Positions 29,301-37,696 of a DNA stretch of 40,824 bases are shown here, one piece after another. The position numbers and the translations under genes are program-made. The notes beneath the pieces were generated by a model. That model was given only the letters and a program-made list of their open reading frames with translations. It had not been told where the DNA came from and did no database searches. The stretch covers positions 1-40,824 of IMG/VR virus record IMGVR_UViG_3300027578_000016. The stretch is one strand, 5' to 3'. How positions within the stretch are numbered: position 1 is the first letter of the stretch; each line of letters starts with the position of its first letter. This DNA is from a virus.

Positions 29301-31672
29301 ATGCAACTGGAGTCTGGGTTAGCGATAAAGCAGAAATAACAGATGCTGCATTACGTCCATTCTCTCAGGTTGTTGGGCTGCGTCAAAAGGGCTATGGAGA
29401 TGCTGAGATTGCACGTATGTTGGTTGATGACATGCTGGCTGATATGCGTTTTTCATTTCATGGAAGTGCTAACGTCAACTCTTATAATAAAAAATTATTT
29501 GATTTAATTGCTACTAAAGAAAAACAAATTATTAAAGTTGAAGATGCGCTTAACCGTGGCTATCAAGGCACATGGTCAAAGGCTGTAGCAAGTTTAACTC
29601 ACGCTGAGTTCGATGAAGCAACTGTTGGATTCCGTCCAATCACAGACTACATTAACTCCGACATTATTATTAATGGAAAATCAATAGACCTTGACGGACT
29701 AAAGGAAGTTCAGACTTTTGGCGAGATGATGGACAAGTTCCCTAACGCAATTATGGAACTTATGGACCATCAAGTTACAGGTTTCTTCCGTCTTCCCGCA
29801 CTAAAGGTTGGTATTAATAAAGCATTTAGACAGTTAAAGCCATATGAAGCAATGCTAGTAAAGCGTCATGAAAATGCAATGCTTGAAAGCGACCCATTTA
29901 TGGATACGGCTCTTGCTAAAAAGCGAGCAACATTACTAGCAGAAAAACAAATATCTGAAATTTCTGTTAAACAAGCAACCAATGCTGTACTTGAGTATGT
30001 TGATAATCCAAACATTCGTTCTTCCTTTGCTATATCTATTCGTCACCTTGGGCGATTCGTTAGAGCAACAGAAGATTTTCAGCGCCGTATGTACCGCATG
30101 TACACAAAGCAACCATTGCGTGCTTTATATCGTATGCGATTACTACACATGGGATTAGAGTCTGCTGGTTCTGTTTATACAGATGAAAAGGGAGATGACT
30201 ATGTTATCTTCCCAACAGATGTTATTATTAACAATGCTATTAATCCAACACTTGCTAAACTAACTGGTAATGAATACTTAAAAATTCCTACAGCCACACA
30301 GTTTGCTCTTAAGTTCAGACTTGTTAACCCATCTTTTGCTCCAGATGCTGGTGCTCCAGCCTTTGCTGGACCACAGGCTGGTTTGGCTATCCTAACTGCA
30401 AAAGCATTCTTGCGTGATTTACCACTAGTTCCATTTAGAGATAAACTATCTCCATATACTAACTGGGCTGCAGATAAGTTAGATATGTTTGCAATGGGTC
30501 ATATTGGCAAGAACACAGATTTAGGTGAGGCGTTTAAGATTGCAATGCCTATGTTTGCCTCTGGTTTATGGGGCGCTGCACGCGACCAAGAATCAAGCCG
30601 TGTAAAAACAAGTACTGTTATGCAGGCAATGGCTTATCACCAAGCATTTGGTTACACACTTCCAGAGAATGCAACAACTCAAGAGAAGAAAGAATACCTA
30701 CGTGCTTTAAGAGTAAGTTCAAATAGCATTCTTGGTTCACAGTTTATTTTAGGTAATTTAAATCCTGCCTATCCAACACTTAAGGATACTGCTGGATTAC
30801 CAGACTTTATTAAACAAACTGGCATCAGTAGTTTCAAGTCTTCATTCTGGGATATATATGATGGTATTTTAAAGAATGCTGGTCCAGATGTAACTGACCC
30901 ATTTGCTTTAGCAATAGCAACCTTTACTGGAAAGAATCCTAAAAAGTTAGCCTACATTGTCCCACGTAACACAAAGGCAATGCAAGTATTTATTAATAAG
31001 ACAGATAACTTAAAGTCTTGGGTTCAGAAGAATCGTCAGTTTGTAGATACGTATAAAGAAATTGGTTACTTGTTTGCACCAAAGATTGGTGAATACAATC
31101 CAGATATCTATACATTTATGGAAGCAGAAGAACTTGTAGATGAAATTGGGCTATTAGATTATCTAGAAAAGATTCAGACTGCTGCTGATAAAGAAGAATA
31201 CTTTGCTTATGTTAAGCAGGAAAAAACAGACCTTGCTAATGTTGCTGATTATGGTGCACGTAAGGCTGTTATTGCTGCAGCAGAACGTAATAGACAACTA
31301 CTAATGTATTCTAATCCATCATTAGAAGAAGCAATTAATAATCCAGATAATCGTGGTACTTTAAAGAAACAATTAAATGTTCTGGCAGATGCGGTTAATT
31401 CAACAAAGTCACCTATTGCTAAAGACACCCGTGCATCTATGCAGTTGATTATTCAAAAGATTCGTTCTTTTATTGACTTTAATGAAAATCCATTTGCAAA
31501 GAATGCGTACCAGTATCAAGAACAAAAGGCTACTTCTAAACAAGAAATAGCAGAACTACTCTTTGAACTATCACGTTCTAACCTAGAAATCCGTGAAGCA
31601 AACCGTTTGATTTTCACGCCAATCCTGAACTCATACGCCCGCAATGTTGTTGGCGCATCACCAGAAAGGTAA
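26354..31672 (+). CDS. Giant (1772-aa) putative internal virion / DNA-ejection protein
   Basis: A 1772-aa, mostly helical protein taking 13% of the window. An early hydrophobic stretch FDTVAAPVKGIIGIAASPLVQGF (near residue 95) and PLTYTGVGTAGKLAIRGVGG (near 290) could contact membranes. A late region has GPQAGLAILTAKAFLRDLPLVPF. I find no Walker, polymerase, protease or lysozyme motif. It is not built of heptad repeats and sits between portal and capsid, so a tape-measure role is unlikely. By position and size it resembles the large internal core proteins of short-tailed phages (compare T7 gp16). Translation couples through TAATG. Confidence 0.7.
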   Translation: MAQTLKNLSSAVVEMSPNLYKTAINIGMSEIDASLVDQQARSWKLGQQLLSKSKEKARKEFLGLDPIVKNNIYTLFSDEEIFRPEKTIYQKAFDTVAAPVKGIIGIAASPLVQGFKMVERYGKLINIPYQAIQQKRQGADFSKKLLTDAYNGTNSWQWDEVAKYEEKYGKALTTLARGTAEKKSIGKSIGLYGTFDDDIAQAIQYAGDNPEKFQTLVDQLSQDAQVSPGRDASPSVSRLMQIQDNSIGYKMWKFIGIDLRTEKGARQFEKLMSGPIDGLYQIFADPLTYTGVGTAGKLAIRGVGGYKPSFGEAYVRFGGFQTKGQKLAAQYQFVAERGGVEEGMAWVFSEPSVAKLWNEQLGPRLKSFAEAQGPYEKGKILESMKFDFPEWYNVDTVRTLVKNRTFDAESAREFFTYVDDTNMMLNGTVDGLSFQRNAIPFARRTRLLTSAVHKTAYQVFNPTATNKTGDLLAKAEKDSLDLIETLTRVADEDNVLVNTRIVDELKLEQDITKARQILFKMGTSTKRSPEMIIWGEDSAKTADAIRSTAAAVMPNDMANAITIWLIDQPENIQLTVVRNMQYAFMKRLGISDNDALNVLEKTYNDTSTLHAAPNTPFPEEWADLLHPSIYQTQNNIPYLINNGAVHGSQLKKGIAPLPYDELYRLSSYEKVRNLGKGLPDNKVTFPARAAANLFGGVTRSTMATRYSNYWSAGTLAPRLGMRTNVDEGLMYSLVNEAESVFALGASKFDQELAALTAITGSRAGIGPVKGGFFWLANKFGIKRANGRPLDPRDAIPAPEREAIKLQIKEALEEKLGIDVPLAEISNMEMREALISVAEDIYPSVVGKESWNNLKKVMRHQPNFGGAVINSMSAKSILGGKVSPDYFESTFGLDSFSLFLKEHGAELGRNWTPREVQKLSEVEVGVIMWRNFNLRFGFNEYKISEGRYFSPVSAFFRHNALKTRNDFEMARKDILKQMEVYYDNATGVWVSDKAEITDAALRPFSQVVGLRQKGYGDAEIARMLVDDMLADMRFSFHGSANVNSYNKKLFDLIATKEKQIIKVEDALNRGYQGTWSKAVASLTHAEFDEATVGFRPITDYINSDIIINGKSIDLDGLKEVQTFGEMMDKFPNAIMELMDHQVTGFFRLPALKVGINKAFRQLKPYEAMLVKRHENAMLESDPFMDTALAKKRATLLAEKQISEISVKQATNAVLEYVDNPNIRSSFAISIRHLGRFVRATEDFQRRMYRMYTKQPLRALYRMRLLHMGLESAGSVYTDEKGDDYVIFPTDVIINNAINPTLAKLTGNEYLKIPTATQFALKFRLVNPSFAPDAGAPAFAGPQAGLAILTAKAFLRDLPLVPFRDKLSPYTNWAADKLDMFAMGHIGKNTDLGEAFKIAMPMFASGLWGAARDQESSRVKTSTVMQAMAYHQAFGYTLPENATTQEKKEYLRALRVSSNSILGSQFILGNLNPAYPTLKDTAGLPDFIKQTGISSFKSSFWDIYDGILKNAGPDVTDPFALAIATFTGKNPKKLAYIVPRNTKAMQVFINKTDNLKSWVQKNRQFVDTYKEIGYLFAPKIGEYNPDIYTFMEAEELVDEIGLLDYLEKIQTAADKEEYFAYVKQEKTDLANVADYGARKAVIAAAERNRQLLMYSNPSLEEAINNPDNRGTLKKQLNVLADAVNSTKSPIAKDTRASMQLIIQKIRSFIDFNENPFAKNAYQYQEQKATSKQEIAELLFELSRSNLEIREANRLIFTPILNSYARNVVGASPER

Positions 31673-31676
31673 TATA

Positions 31677-33005
31677 GTGGCTGAACCTACGTACAAATCC
31701 CCTGATGCAGCCAAGAAGGCAGCAGAAACTAGTGCCGCTGCCGCTGCTGCTGTAGCCGCTAATAAAAATGCTAAAGCAAAAGAAGTTCAGAATCTTCTTA
31801 ATGGACTATTTGGTGCTACTGGTAAGTTAAAGGTTGGCTTTGACCCATACGGAAACCTACAACTTCAGCAAAGTATCTTAGATAGCAATGGTAAACCAAC
31901 TGGCGAATTTCAAATAGTATATTTTTGGCCTGCACCTAATGTTGAAAATTCAGAAATCTTAAATGCCAGTGAAGCAGTTGCTAGGGTTAAGGGTGCATAC
32001 GGAAAGAACGCAGAGTCTTTACGTAAGATGCTTTATGAGCGTGGCTTTATGGGTGAAAAGGATTATGTAACCCGTTCTGAATCAGCACTTAATGGGGCTA
32101 TCTTAAAGTCAGCCAATGAGCATAGCGTTGAGAATGTTCAAAGATTTACAGTTAATGGACAAATTGATTTTTCTAATTACGACTCATGGTTGTCTGGTAA
32201 GACGGCATATACTGGTGGAACAAAGATAGATACTGAAAAAGTATCTACACCAAAAAGTGAAACAGACCAAGATATTAATGAGTTCTTTTTTACTATGTTG
32301 GGTCAAGATGCAGATGAAGATACTAAGACTAAATACTTTAATGCTGTTCAATTGGCAGAAAAAAATGCATCACGCAAGGCTAAAATAAGTGGTTCTGTTT
32401 CAACAACAGTTAATACTCTTTTAACAGAAGAAGACTACTATAGAATTAAAGCAGATATTTTAAAACCATATGTATTGGGTACACCTTTAGAAAAGATTAC
32501 TCAAGGTACTGGTAGTATTGCTCAGGCTGTTACAGTAATCAAACAGTATGCAGCAGACTATGGTGTATCAAGAACTTCAACCGATATTCTTAATGACGTT
32601 CTTGGAGGAATGAAAGTAGGCGGAGCCTTAACAGAAGGAAACTTAGACCAGCAAAAGCAACTTATTCGTACATTAGCAAAGGCTCGTTACTCTAATCTTT
32701 CTAACTTAATTGATGAGGGTATTAAAGTATCTGACATTGCTAATCAGTTTGCATATTATAAAGGTAAGTTGCTAGGTATTGCAGATAATTCAGTTAGCAT
32801 TTTTGATGAAGATATTCAGTTAGCCCTTGATAATAAGGATGCATCTGGTAAGTCACAAGGTAGTGTTATGAGTTTAAATGATTATGAAAAACTTCTTCGC
32901 ACTAATCCAAAGACAAAACCACTGTGGTTAAAGTCCCCTGGTGCAAGAGAAGAAGCATCAGGATATGCAAATGATATTTTACGTATGTTTGGATTGAGGG
33001 CATAA
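31677..33005 (+). CDS. Putative internal virion protein
   Basis: The start is GTG at 31677 with AGAAAGG 7 nt upstream; an ATG at 31644 lies inside the giant gene. The product is 442 aa. The N-terminus is Ala/Lys-rich (AAETSAAAAAAVAANKNAKAKEVQ). Beta sequence follows (LKVGFDPYGNLQLQQSILDSNG), and helical domains follow that. It ends KSPGAREEASGYANDILRMFGLRA. It is placed with the giant protein and the next gene as a set of likely ejected or core proteins. No enzymatic motif seen. Confidence 0.65.
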   Translation: MAEPTYKSPDAAKKAAETSAAAAAAVAANKNAKAKEVQNLLNGLFGATGKLKVGFDPYGNLQLQQSILDSNGKPTGEFQIVYFWPAPNVENSEILNASEAVARVKGAYGKNAESLRKMLYERGFMGEKDYVTRSESALNGAILKSANEHSVENVQRFTVNGQIDFSNYDSWLSGKTAYTGGTKIDTEKVSTPKSETDQDINEFFFTMLGQDADEDTKTKYFNAVQLAEKNASRKAKISGSVSTTVNTLLTEEDYYRIKADILKPYVLGTPLEKITQGTGSIAQAVTVIKQYAADYGVSRTSTDILNDVLGGMKVGGALTEGNLDQQKQLIRTLAKARYSNLSNLIDEGIKVSDIANQFAYYKGKLLGIADNSVSIFDEDIQLALDNKDASGKSQGSVMSLNDYEKLLRTNPKTKPLWLKSPGAREEASGYANDILRMFGLRA

Positions 33006-34396
33006 TGGCACAAACACAAGCACAATTATTAAAAGCGGCTAAAGCACAATTAGCAAAAACTAAAGCACGTCTTAAAGCAGCAGAAGACCAGCAAGCAATT
33101 TTAAATGCAAGCACACAATCAAGTACTGTCAACACAACAACAATGGCTGGTATTACTGCCGCATCACGCGGAGAAACAGGTTATGTACCACCAGTTGATA
33201 CATATACAAGTGTTCAGGTTGGAAATACTGGCTTAACTCAAGCGCAAATTGATGCGCAAACCAATGCTATTGAAACCGCTAAATTAATTGGTGGCACTCT
33301 TATTCCTAATCCAGATGGACCTGGATTAAAAGTAGTAGCACCAACAACTACTCCTGTTATTAAAAAATCTACTACTGATGATAATGATGATAGTGATGAT
33401 AATGATAACAACAATAATAATAACAACAATAATAATAACATAGCCATAACTTTAGTTTCTACAGAAAGAGATGAGTATGGAAATGTTATTGGTATTTATT
33501 CTGACGGAACAACTAAGATTCTTATTCCCTCTGGCCGTAAATACAAAACAACTGTAGATGAAAATGCCTACGCAATTCTTAAATCTACTTTTGCGGATTA
33601 TGGCTTAGATGACCCAGATTTGCTAAAAGAAATAGAAGGATACATGGAACGTGGTTTAGGTTCTGAACAGGCTGCTTTAGAATTACGCAAAACTAAAGCA
33701 TACATAACTAGATTTGCAGGCAATGAAACTCGCCGTGCTGCAGGACTTAACGTATTGTCAGAGGCTGCATACCTAGAACTAGAGAACTCTTATAAAGAAA
33801 CACTTCGTGCTTATGGACAACAGGGTTTCTTTGGAACAGACCGTAAGGCAGCACAGGCTAAGATGGCAGATATTATTGGTAACGATATCTCTGCTACTGA
33901 GTTTAAAGATAGAGTTGATACTGTAGTAACTAGAGTTAATAACTCTGAACCAAGTATTAAATCAACTTTAAAGGCTTTCTATAATATTGGCGATGAAGAT
34001 TTAATTGCATACTTCCTTAGCCCTAAAGAAAACCTACCTAAACTACAGGAAAAGGTTACATCTGCTGAGATTGGTTCTGAAGCATTAAAGCAGAATCTAA
34101 TAACAGACGTGGCTAGTGCTTCAGCCCTTGCTCGTATGGGTATTACTAAAGCACTGGCTAAAGAAGGTTATGAAACAATTAGCGGAGTTCTTCCAACTGC
34201 TACAAAACTTGGTCAGATTTATTCTGAAGAAGGTATTAACTACGGTCAGAAAACAGCAGAAGAAGAAGTCTTTGCACAACTTGAATCTGCTAAGCGCAAG
34301 CGTTTAAGACTAGCCGAAAAAGAAGTAGGTTCATTTAGTGGAACCTCTGGCTTGGGTCGTAACGCACTAGGTAGCGGTAAATCTAGCGCATTTTAA
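33005..34396 (+). CDS. Putative internal virion protein with Asp/Asn tract
   Basis: A 463-aa protein: an N-terminal coil (LLKAAKAQLAKTKARLKAAEDQQ), a flexible region, an Asp/Asn low-complexity tract (residues about 125-145), a beta hairpin (LVSTERDEYGNVIGIYSDGTTKI) and a helical domain. The helical domain has RFAGNETRRAAGLNVLSEAAYLELENSYKETLRAYG followed by a DISATEFKDRVD repeat-like unit. I recognise that last module from large structural proteins of other phages. It ends in a Gly/Ser tail. The function is inferred from position. It starts on the previous stop (TAATG). Confidence 0.65.
   Translation: MAQTQAQLLKAAKAQLAKTKARLKAAEDQQAILNASTQSSTVNTTTMAGITAASRGETGYVPPVDTYTSVQVGNTGLTQAQIDAQTNAIETAKLIGGTLIPNPDGPGLKVVAPTTTPVIKKSTTDDNDDSDDNDNNNNNNNNNNNIAITLVSTERDEYGNVIGIYSDGTTKILIPSGRKYKTTVDENAYAILKSTFADYGLDDPDLLKEIEGYMERGLGSEQAALELRKTKAYITRFAGNETRRAAGLNVLSEAAYLELENSYKETLRAYGQQGFFGTDRKAAQAKMADIIGNDISATEFKDRVDTVVTRVNNSEPSIKSTLKAFYNIGDEDLIAYFLSPKENLPKLQEKVTSAEIGSEALKQNLITDVASASALARMGITKALAKEGYETISGVLPTATKLGQIYSEEGINYGQKTAEEEVFAQLESAKRKRLRLAEKEVGSFSGTSGLGRNALGSGKSSAF
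33377..33439 (+). repeat. GAT/AAT/AAC trinucleotide microsatellite
   Basis: Twenty-one codons of gat, aat, agt and aac encode ten mostly Asp residues and then eleven Asn in a row. The change from gat to aat/aac inside one tract looks like growth by slippage. Any unit change keeps the frame. Confidence 0.9.
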
Positions 34397-34404
34397 ATTC
34401 CCTA

Positions 34405-34477
34405 GACGGACATACCAGCCCCGTCAGGCGTAACAGTCTGGTAGCAGAAGCCAATCAAATATCCCCTTATCTGATTG
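34405..34477 (+). other. Two small stems in the gap before the scaffold gene
   Basis: The 117-nt gap 34397-34513 holds GACGG/CCGTC (34405-34409 with 34421-34425) and CAATCA/TGATTG (34452-34457 with 34472-34477). Neither is followed by a T-run, and no clear promoter is seen. They may adjust mRNA stability before the highly expressed scaffold and capsid genes. Confidence 0.35.
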
Positions 34478-34513
34478 CGGTCTGCGACAACTACTAATGA
34501 AGGGTGATGTTGC

Positions 34514-34996
34514 ATGAGCAACGAACAATACTGGGAGAACGATAACGAAAATCTAGAGAACGAATTAACCCGTTCTCAAAACTCGTATGGCGATGATGGT
34601 ATCGCTAACTTACGCAAAGCCAAGCGAGCAGATGAAAAGCGCATTAAGGAACTTGAAGAACAACTAGCGAAGTTCTCTAAGGAATCCAATGAGCGAACCG
34701 TTAAAGAAATCCTTGAATCAAAGGGAGTGAACACGAAGGCTGCCCGTCTTGTCCTTAAGGACTTAGACACTATCAATGAAGACGCAGTGTCAAACTGGCT
34801 CATTGAGAATGGTGACTTAATTGGGTACACGCCAAATCAAGAAAAGCCAGTTGATACAGAAAACATACGTGCTTTACAGCAACAGGATTCTATTACTCAA
34901 ACGGCTGACACTCCCGCTTATTCAGAAGACATTGCGCGATTAATTGCAAATGCCTCATCTGAGGAAGAAATCATATCCATTCTCAGCGGTCAATAA
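34514..34996 (+). CDS. Scaffolding protein
   Basis: A 160-aa acidic protein. The N-terminus is Asn/Glu-rich. A charged coiled coil (LRKAKRADEKRIKELEEQLAKFSKESNE, about 33-60) follows. The C-terminus has Gln-rich and helical segments ending EEEIISILSGQ. Size, charge, coiled coil and place directly before the capsid gene fit a scaffold that guides prohead assembly and is then removed. GAAGGGTGAT lies upstream. Confidence 0.75.
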   Translation: MSNEQYWENDNENLENELTRSQNSYGDDGIANLRKAKRADEKRIKELEEQLAKFSKESNERTVKEILESKGVNTKAARLVLKDLDTINEDAVSNWLIENGDLIGYTPNQEKPVDTENIRALQQQDSITQTADTPAYSEDIARLIANASSEEEIISILSGQ

Positions 34997-35032
34997 AAAA
35001 CCGCACACTAATTAGAAAGGGGATATCGCCAA

Positions 35033-36220
35033 ATGGCCGATGTCTTTTCAACTTCAACCTCTGGGTTAGGTTCCAATCTTGTTACTATGGCATACGATAA
35101 GTTGATTGAACTCAACTTGCGTTCAGTGCCACAGTTCCGCGCAATTGCGGACAAGAAAATCGGAAACCCAACTCACGATGGTTCTTCAATCCGTTTCCAG
35201 TTCCACAACGATATTGCTGACACCACAATTGCTGGTGCAACACTCGCTGAAACTGTAGACCCAGATGCAGTAGCACTACCAGCAACTACAACACTAGATG
35301 TCGCACAGACAGAACTAGGTCGCGTAGTGCTTCCAACTCGCAAGTTGTCATTACTGTCACTTGCTGATGTTGACCCATGGATTGCTAACGCAGTCGCATT
35401 TAACATGGCAACTACACTAGACAATGGTGTTGCTGCTATTCTTGATGCAGGTACAAACGTCATCCGCGAATCTGCTGGTGCACTTTCTACAACTGCTGCT
35501 AAGTCAACAATCGTAGCATCAGACACATTCAAGGGCCGCGATGTTCGTTACGCTGTAACAAAGTTGCGTGCTAACAATGTTGTTCCTCGTGGCGGAATGT
35601 ATGTTTCATACATCCACCCAGAAGTTTCACACGACCTACGTACAGAGACAGGTAACAATATCTGGCGTACACCACATGAGTACCAGAATGTTGGTCCACT
35701 ATTTGCTGGTGAACTAGGCGCATGGGAAGGTGTCCGTTTCATTGAGACACCACGCATGACTAACTCAATCTCAGGTGGTGCTCTAACAGCACTTGCTACT
35801 GCTTCTGCAGTAAGCGGTGCTTCAGGTGCATTTACTATCGTTGCAGCAAACGCTGCATTCGGTGGTCTTGCTGAGGTAGGAGATGCAATCTCAGGTACTA
35901 ACGTAGGTTCAGGTGCTTTGATTACAGCAATTGAAGTTGGTGCAACAAACACTACATTCACAGTGTCTGTCGCTAACTCAGGAACTGTTGGAACAAACAC
36001 ACTTACAGTTACACCAAAGGCACGTGTTTACAACACTTACGTACTAGGACAGCAAGCACTTGCTGAAGCAGTATGGAAGGAACCAGGCATTGAGTTTGGT
36101 AACGTTGTTGACAAGTTGAACCGTTTCCGCCCAGTCGGCTGGCACGGTATCATCAACTGGTCTATCTACCGTCAAGAGGCGCTATACCGCATCGAGACTG
36201 CTTCATCAGTTCGTCCGTAA
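35033..36220 (+). CDS. Major capsid protein
   Basis: A 395-aa protein. IRFQFHNDIADTTI, TELGRVVLPTRKLSLLSLADVDPW, GGMYVSYIHPEVSHDLR, NIWRTPHEYQNVGPLFAGELGAWEGVRFIETPRM and VYNTYVLGQQALAEA give the order seen in HK97-fold capsids of the N4 gp56-like type. Residues about 247-328 are an extra Thr/Ala/Gly-rich beta segment between the ETPRM and VYNTYVLG motifs, probably a surface insertion. Codon choice is visibly biased (aac, cgt/cgc, acc/aca), as expected for high expression. AAAGGGGAT lies 9 nt upstream. Confidence 0.88.
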   Translation: MADVFSTSTSGLGSNLVTMAYDKLIELNLRSVPQFRAIADKKIGNPTHDGSSIRFQFHNDIADTTIAGATLAETVDPDAVALPATTTLDVAQTELGRVVLPTRKLSLLSLADVDPWIANAVAFNMATTLDNGVAAILDAGTNVIRESAGALSTTAAKSTIVASDTFKGRDVRYAVTKLRANNVVPRGGMYVSYIHPEVSHDLRTETGNNIWRTPHEYQNVGPLFAGELGAWEGVRFIETPRMTNSISGGALTALATASAVSGASGAFTIVAANAAFGGLAEVGDAISGTNVGSGALITAIEVGATNTTFTVSVANSGTVGTNTLTVTPKARVYNTYVLGQQALAEAVWKEPGIEFGNVVDKLNRFRPVGWHGIINWSIYRQEALYRIETASSVRP

Positions 36221-36242
36221 TCTAAGTAATTAGATGGGTGGG

Positions 36243-36260
36243 GCAGGGGGAAACCCCTGC
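36243..36260 (+). other. GNRA-type hairpin after the capsid gene
   Basis: GCAGGGG pairs with CCCCTGC around gaaa, 23 nt after the capsid stop. No T-run follows, and a strong AGGAGG for the next gene lies 20 nt later. It probably protects the 3' end of the capsid mRNA or partly attenuates downstream expression. Confidence 0.7.
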
Positions 36261-36289
36261 TCTATCCATAAAACGGCTTAGGAGGCTAT

Positions 36290-36541
36290 ATGGCATACAG
36301 ATTCACAACACCTACAGTAAGCGAAGGCCCTGCGGGTGAAGGCCGTCTATTCGAGCAGTTCAGACTTGTAAGAGGTATCACAGTCTTGAAGATAGATGGA
36401 GTTTACTATGAACTTCGCTATCCATCCTCAGAAGAAGTAGAGGCTGCTGAAGAAGCATACATTGGTGGATACTCCTATGAAGTAAGTGCTGGTCAAAAAG
36501 CCAGCCTTGAGGCTGCAGGCTATACAGTGGAGACGGTATGA
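36290..36541 (+). CDS. Conserved small head-region protein
   Basis: An 83-aa protein. MAYRFTTPTVSEGPAGEGRLFEQFRLVRGITVLKIDG recurs directly after capsid genes in many actinophages. The second half is YYELRYPSSEEVEAAEEAYIGGYSYEVS. Its role is unknown; a head-tail or capsid-vertex component is plausible. TAGGAGG lies 4 nt upstream. It overlaps the next gene by four bases (ATGA). Confidence 0.75.
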   Translation: MAYRFTTPTVSEGPAGEGRLFEQFRLVRGITVLKIDGVYYELRYPSSEEVEAAEEAYIGGYSYEVSAGQKASLEAAGYTVETV

Positions 36542-36852
36542 GACATAGATTAGACCATCCAGAAGATATTGAAGGTTGCTTCGGGTGCAAAATTTTAGGA
36601 CTGCAATTAAATCCAGGAGATTCATCTTCTCAGAAGATGGTAAGTAATAAGAAGTGGGACGGTGAGTTAGAAGCCTATCGTGCAGCACGTGCTGATGGGA
36701 TTCAACCTGCTGGTACAAGTATGAAAAAGATTCAGGAAGCACTTCGTGCATCTGATGTCATGGGTAAAGCATTTGATGCTAATACCATGGGTGATAGCAA
36801 GATAATCCAAAACAATACCGTATCTAAACTAAAAGAAGTAGGAGTAATATAA
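36538..36852 (+). CDS. Conserved phage protein (CFGCK motif)
   Basis: A 104-aa protein. ...EDIEGCFGCKILGLQLNPGD is followed by KKWDGELEAYRAARADGIQPAGTSMKKIQEA. The pair C14/C17 with nearby His could bind metal. It is common in phages of aquatic actinobacteria and others just after capsid genes. No function is assigned. Its stop overlaps the next start (TAATG). Confidence 0.72.
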   Translation: MRHRLDHPEDIEGCFGCKILGLQLNPGDSSSQKMVSNKKWDGELEAYRAARADGIQPAGTSMKKIQEALRASDVMGKAFDANTMGDSKIIQNNTVSKLKEVGVI

Positions 36853-37022
36853 TGCCAATGGTAAACGGAAAAGAATATGCATACACTGCTAAGGGTATGA
36901 AGGCAGCCAAGATGGAAGCCATGAAGTCAGGCAAGAAGATGGTCAAGAAGACCGCTAAGAAGAAGATGGTTAAGAAGACAATGAAGAAGACTGCAAAGCG
37001 TGGAATGTTTGGCGGCATGTAA
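36852..37022 (+). CDS. 56-aa Lys/Met-rich basic protein
   Basis: A short gene joined on both sides by TAATG overlaps. After VNGKEYAYTAKGM it consists almost only of Lys, Met, Ala and Thr (KKMVKKTAKKKMVKKTMKK) and ends GMFGGM. It is highly positively charged. It may bind packaged DNA or RNA, as short basic proteins in other virions do. Confidence 0.6.
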   Translation: MPMVNGKEYAYTAKGMKAAKMEAMKSGKKMVKKTAKKKMVKKTMKKTAKRGMFGGM

Positions 37023-37294
37023 TGCAAAAGAAACCATCGGCAAAACCAAAGCCAATGGCTCCACGTAAGCCTTCAACTGGTGTTAGAAAGCCAATGGCTT
37101 CTCCTACAAAAAAGTCTGGCGTTGTAGTTGCTTTGCCTAACGGCAGCACAGTTGGATTACGAGACATTGGCAAAGTAAAGCCAACTCCTAAACCAAAGCC
37201 AAAGCCATCAGTAATTAAGCCAAAAGAATATACTCCAGCACAATATGATGCTTTGTTACGCAAGGCTCAAAAAGACGCTCAGAAAAAGAGATAA
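37022..37294 (+). CDS. Basic Pro/Lys-rich protein
   Basis: A 90-aa protein. Pro/Lys repeats (KKPSAKPKPMAPRKP; KPTPKPKPKPSVIKPKEYTP) surround a short beta hairpin (SGVVVALPNGSTVGLRDIG). It has a helical end (YDALLRKAQKDAQKKR). It is probably largely disordered. It belongs to the run of small basic genes after the capsid. Function unknown. Confidence 0.6.
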   Translation: MQKKPSAKPKPMAPRKPSTGVRKPMASPTKKSGVVVALPNGSTVGLRDIGKVKPTPKPKPKPSVIKPKEYTPAQYDALLRKAQKDAQKKR

Positions 37295-37300
37295 AAAATA

Positions 37301-37696
37301 ATGGCCTACACCAAAGCAAGTTTACGTGAACGCTTAAAGAATCAGATTATGTCTGGTTCTAAAGGTGGTAATCCTGGTCAATGGTCTGCTCGTAAGGCTC
37401 AGTTATTAGCACAGGCTTATAAGAAGGCTGGTGGTGGCTACTCAGGTAGTAAAACTACTAAACAAAAATCTTTGTCTAAGTGGACTAAAGAAGACTGGGG
37501 TACTAAATCTGGTAAACCTAGCACTCAAGGTGCTAAGGCTACTGGTGAACGGTATCTACCTAAAAAAGCAAGAGCGGCTTTAAGCAGTGCAGAGTATGCA
37601 AAGACTACTGCTGCTAAGCGTGCTGGCACTAGTGCTGGTAAGCAGTTCGTTAAACAACCTAAATCTATTGCAAAGAAGACGGCTAAATACAGATGA
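37301..37696 (+). CDS. DUF5872-like basic protein
   Basis: A 131-aa protein. SLRERLKNQIMSGSKGGNPGQWSARKAQLLAQAYKKAGGGY is followed by LSKWTKEDWGTKSGKPS and ERYLPKKARAALSSAEYAKTTAAKR. The second part matches what I recall of DUF5872, a small domain found in phages and large DNA viruses with no settled function. Strong positive charge suggests nucleic-acid contact. It overlaps the next gene by four bases (ATGA). Confidence 0.65.
   Translation: MAYTKASLRERLKNQIMSGSKGGNPGQWSARKAQLLAQAYKKAGGGYSGSKTTKQKSLSKWTKEDWGTKSGKPSTQGAKATGERYLPKKARAALSSAEYAKTTAAKRAGTSAGKQFVKQPKSIAKKTAKYR

Noticed and set aside
26354-31672. Giant protein as tape measure or N4-type virion RNA polymerase
   Set aside because: No regular heptad repeats or tail genes around it, and no polymerase motifs could be identified by eye; a profile search would be decisive.
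33238-33447. Poly-Leu/Ser minus-strand frame resembling a signal peptide
   Set aside because: It is the antisense of the GAT/AAT/AAC microsatellite; the Leu/Ser run comes from the repeat.
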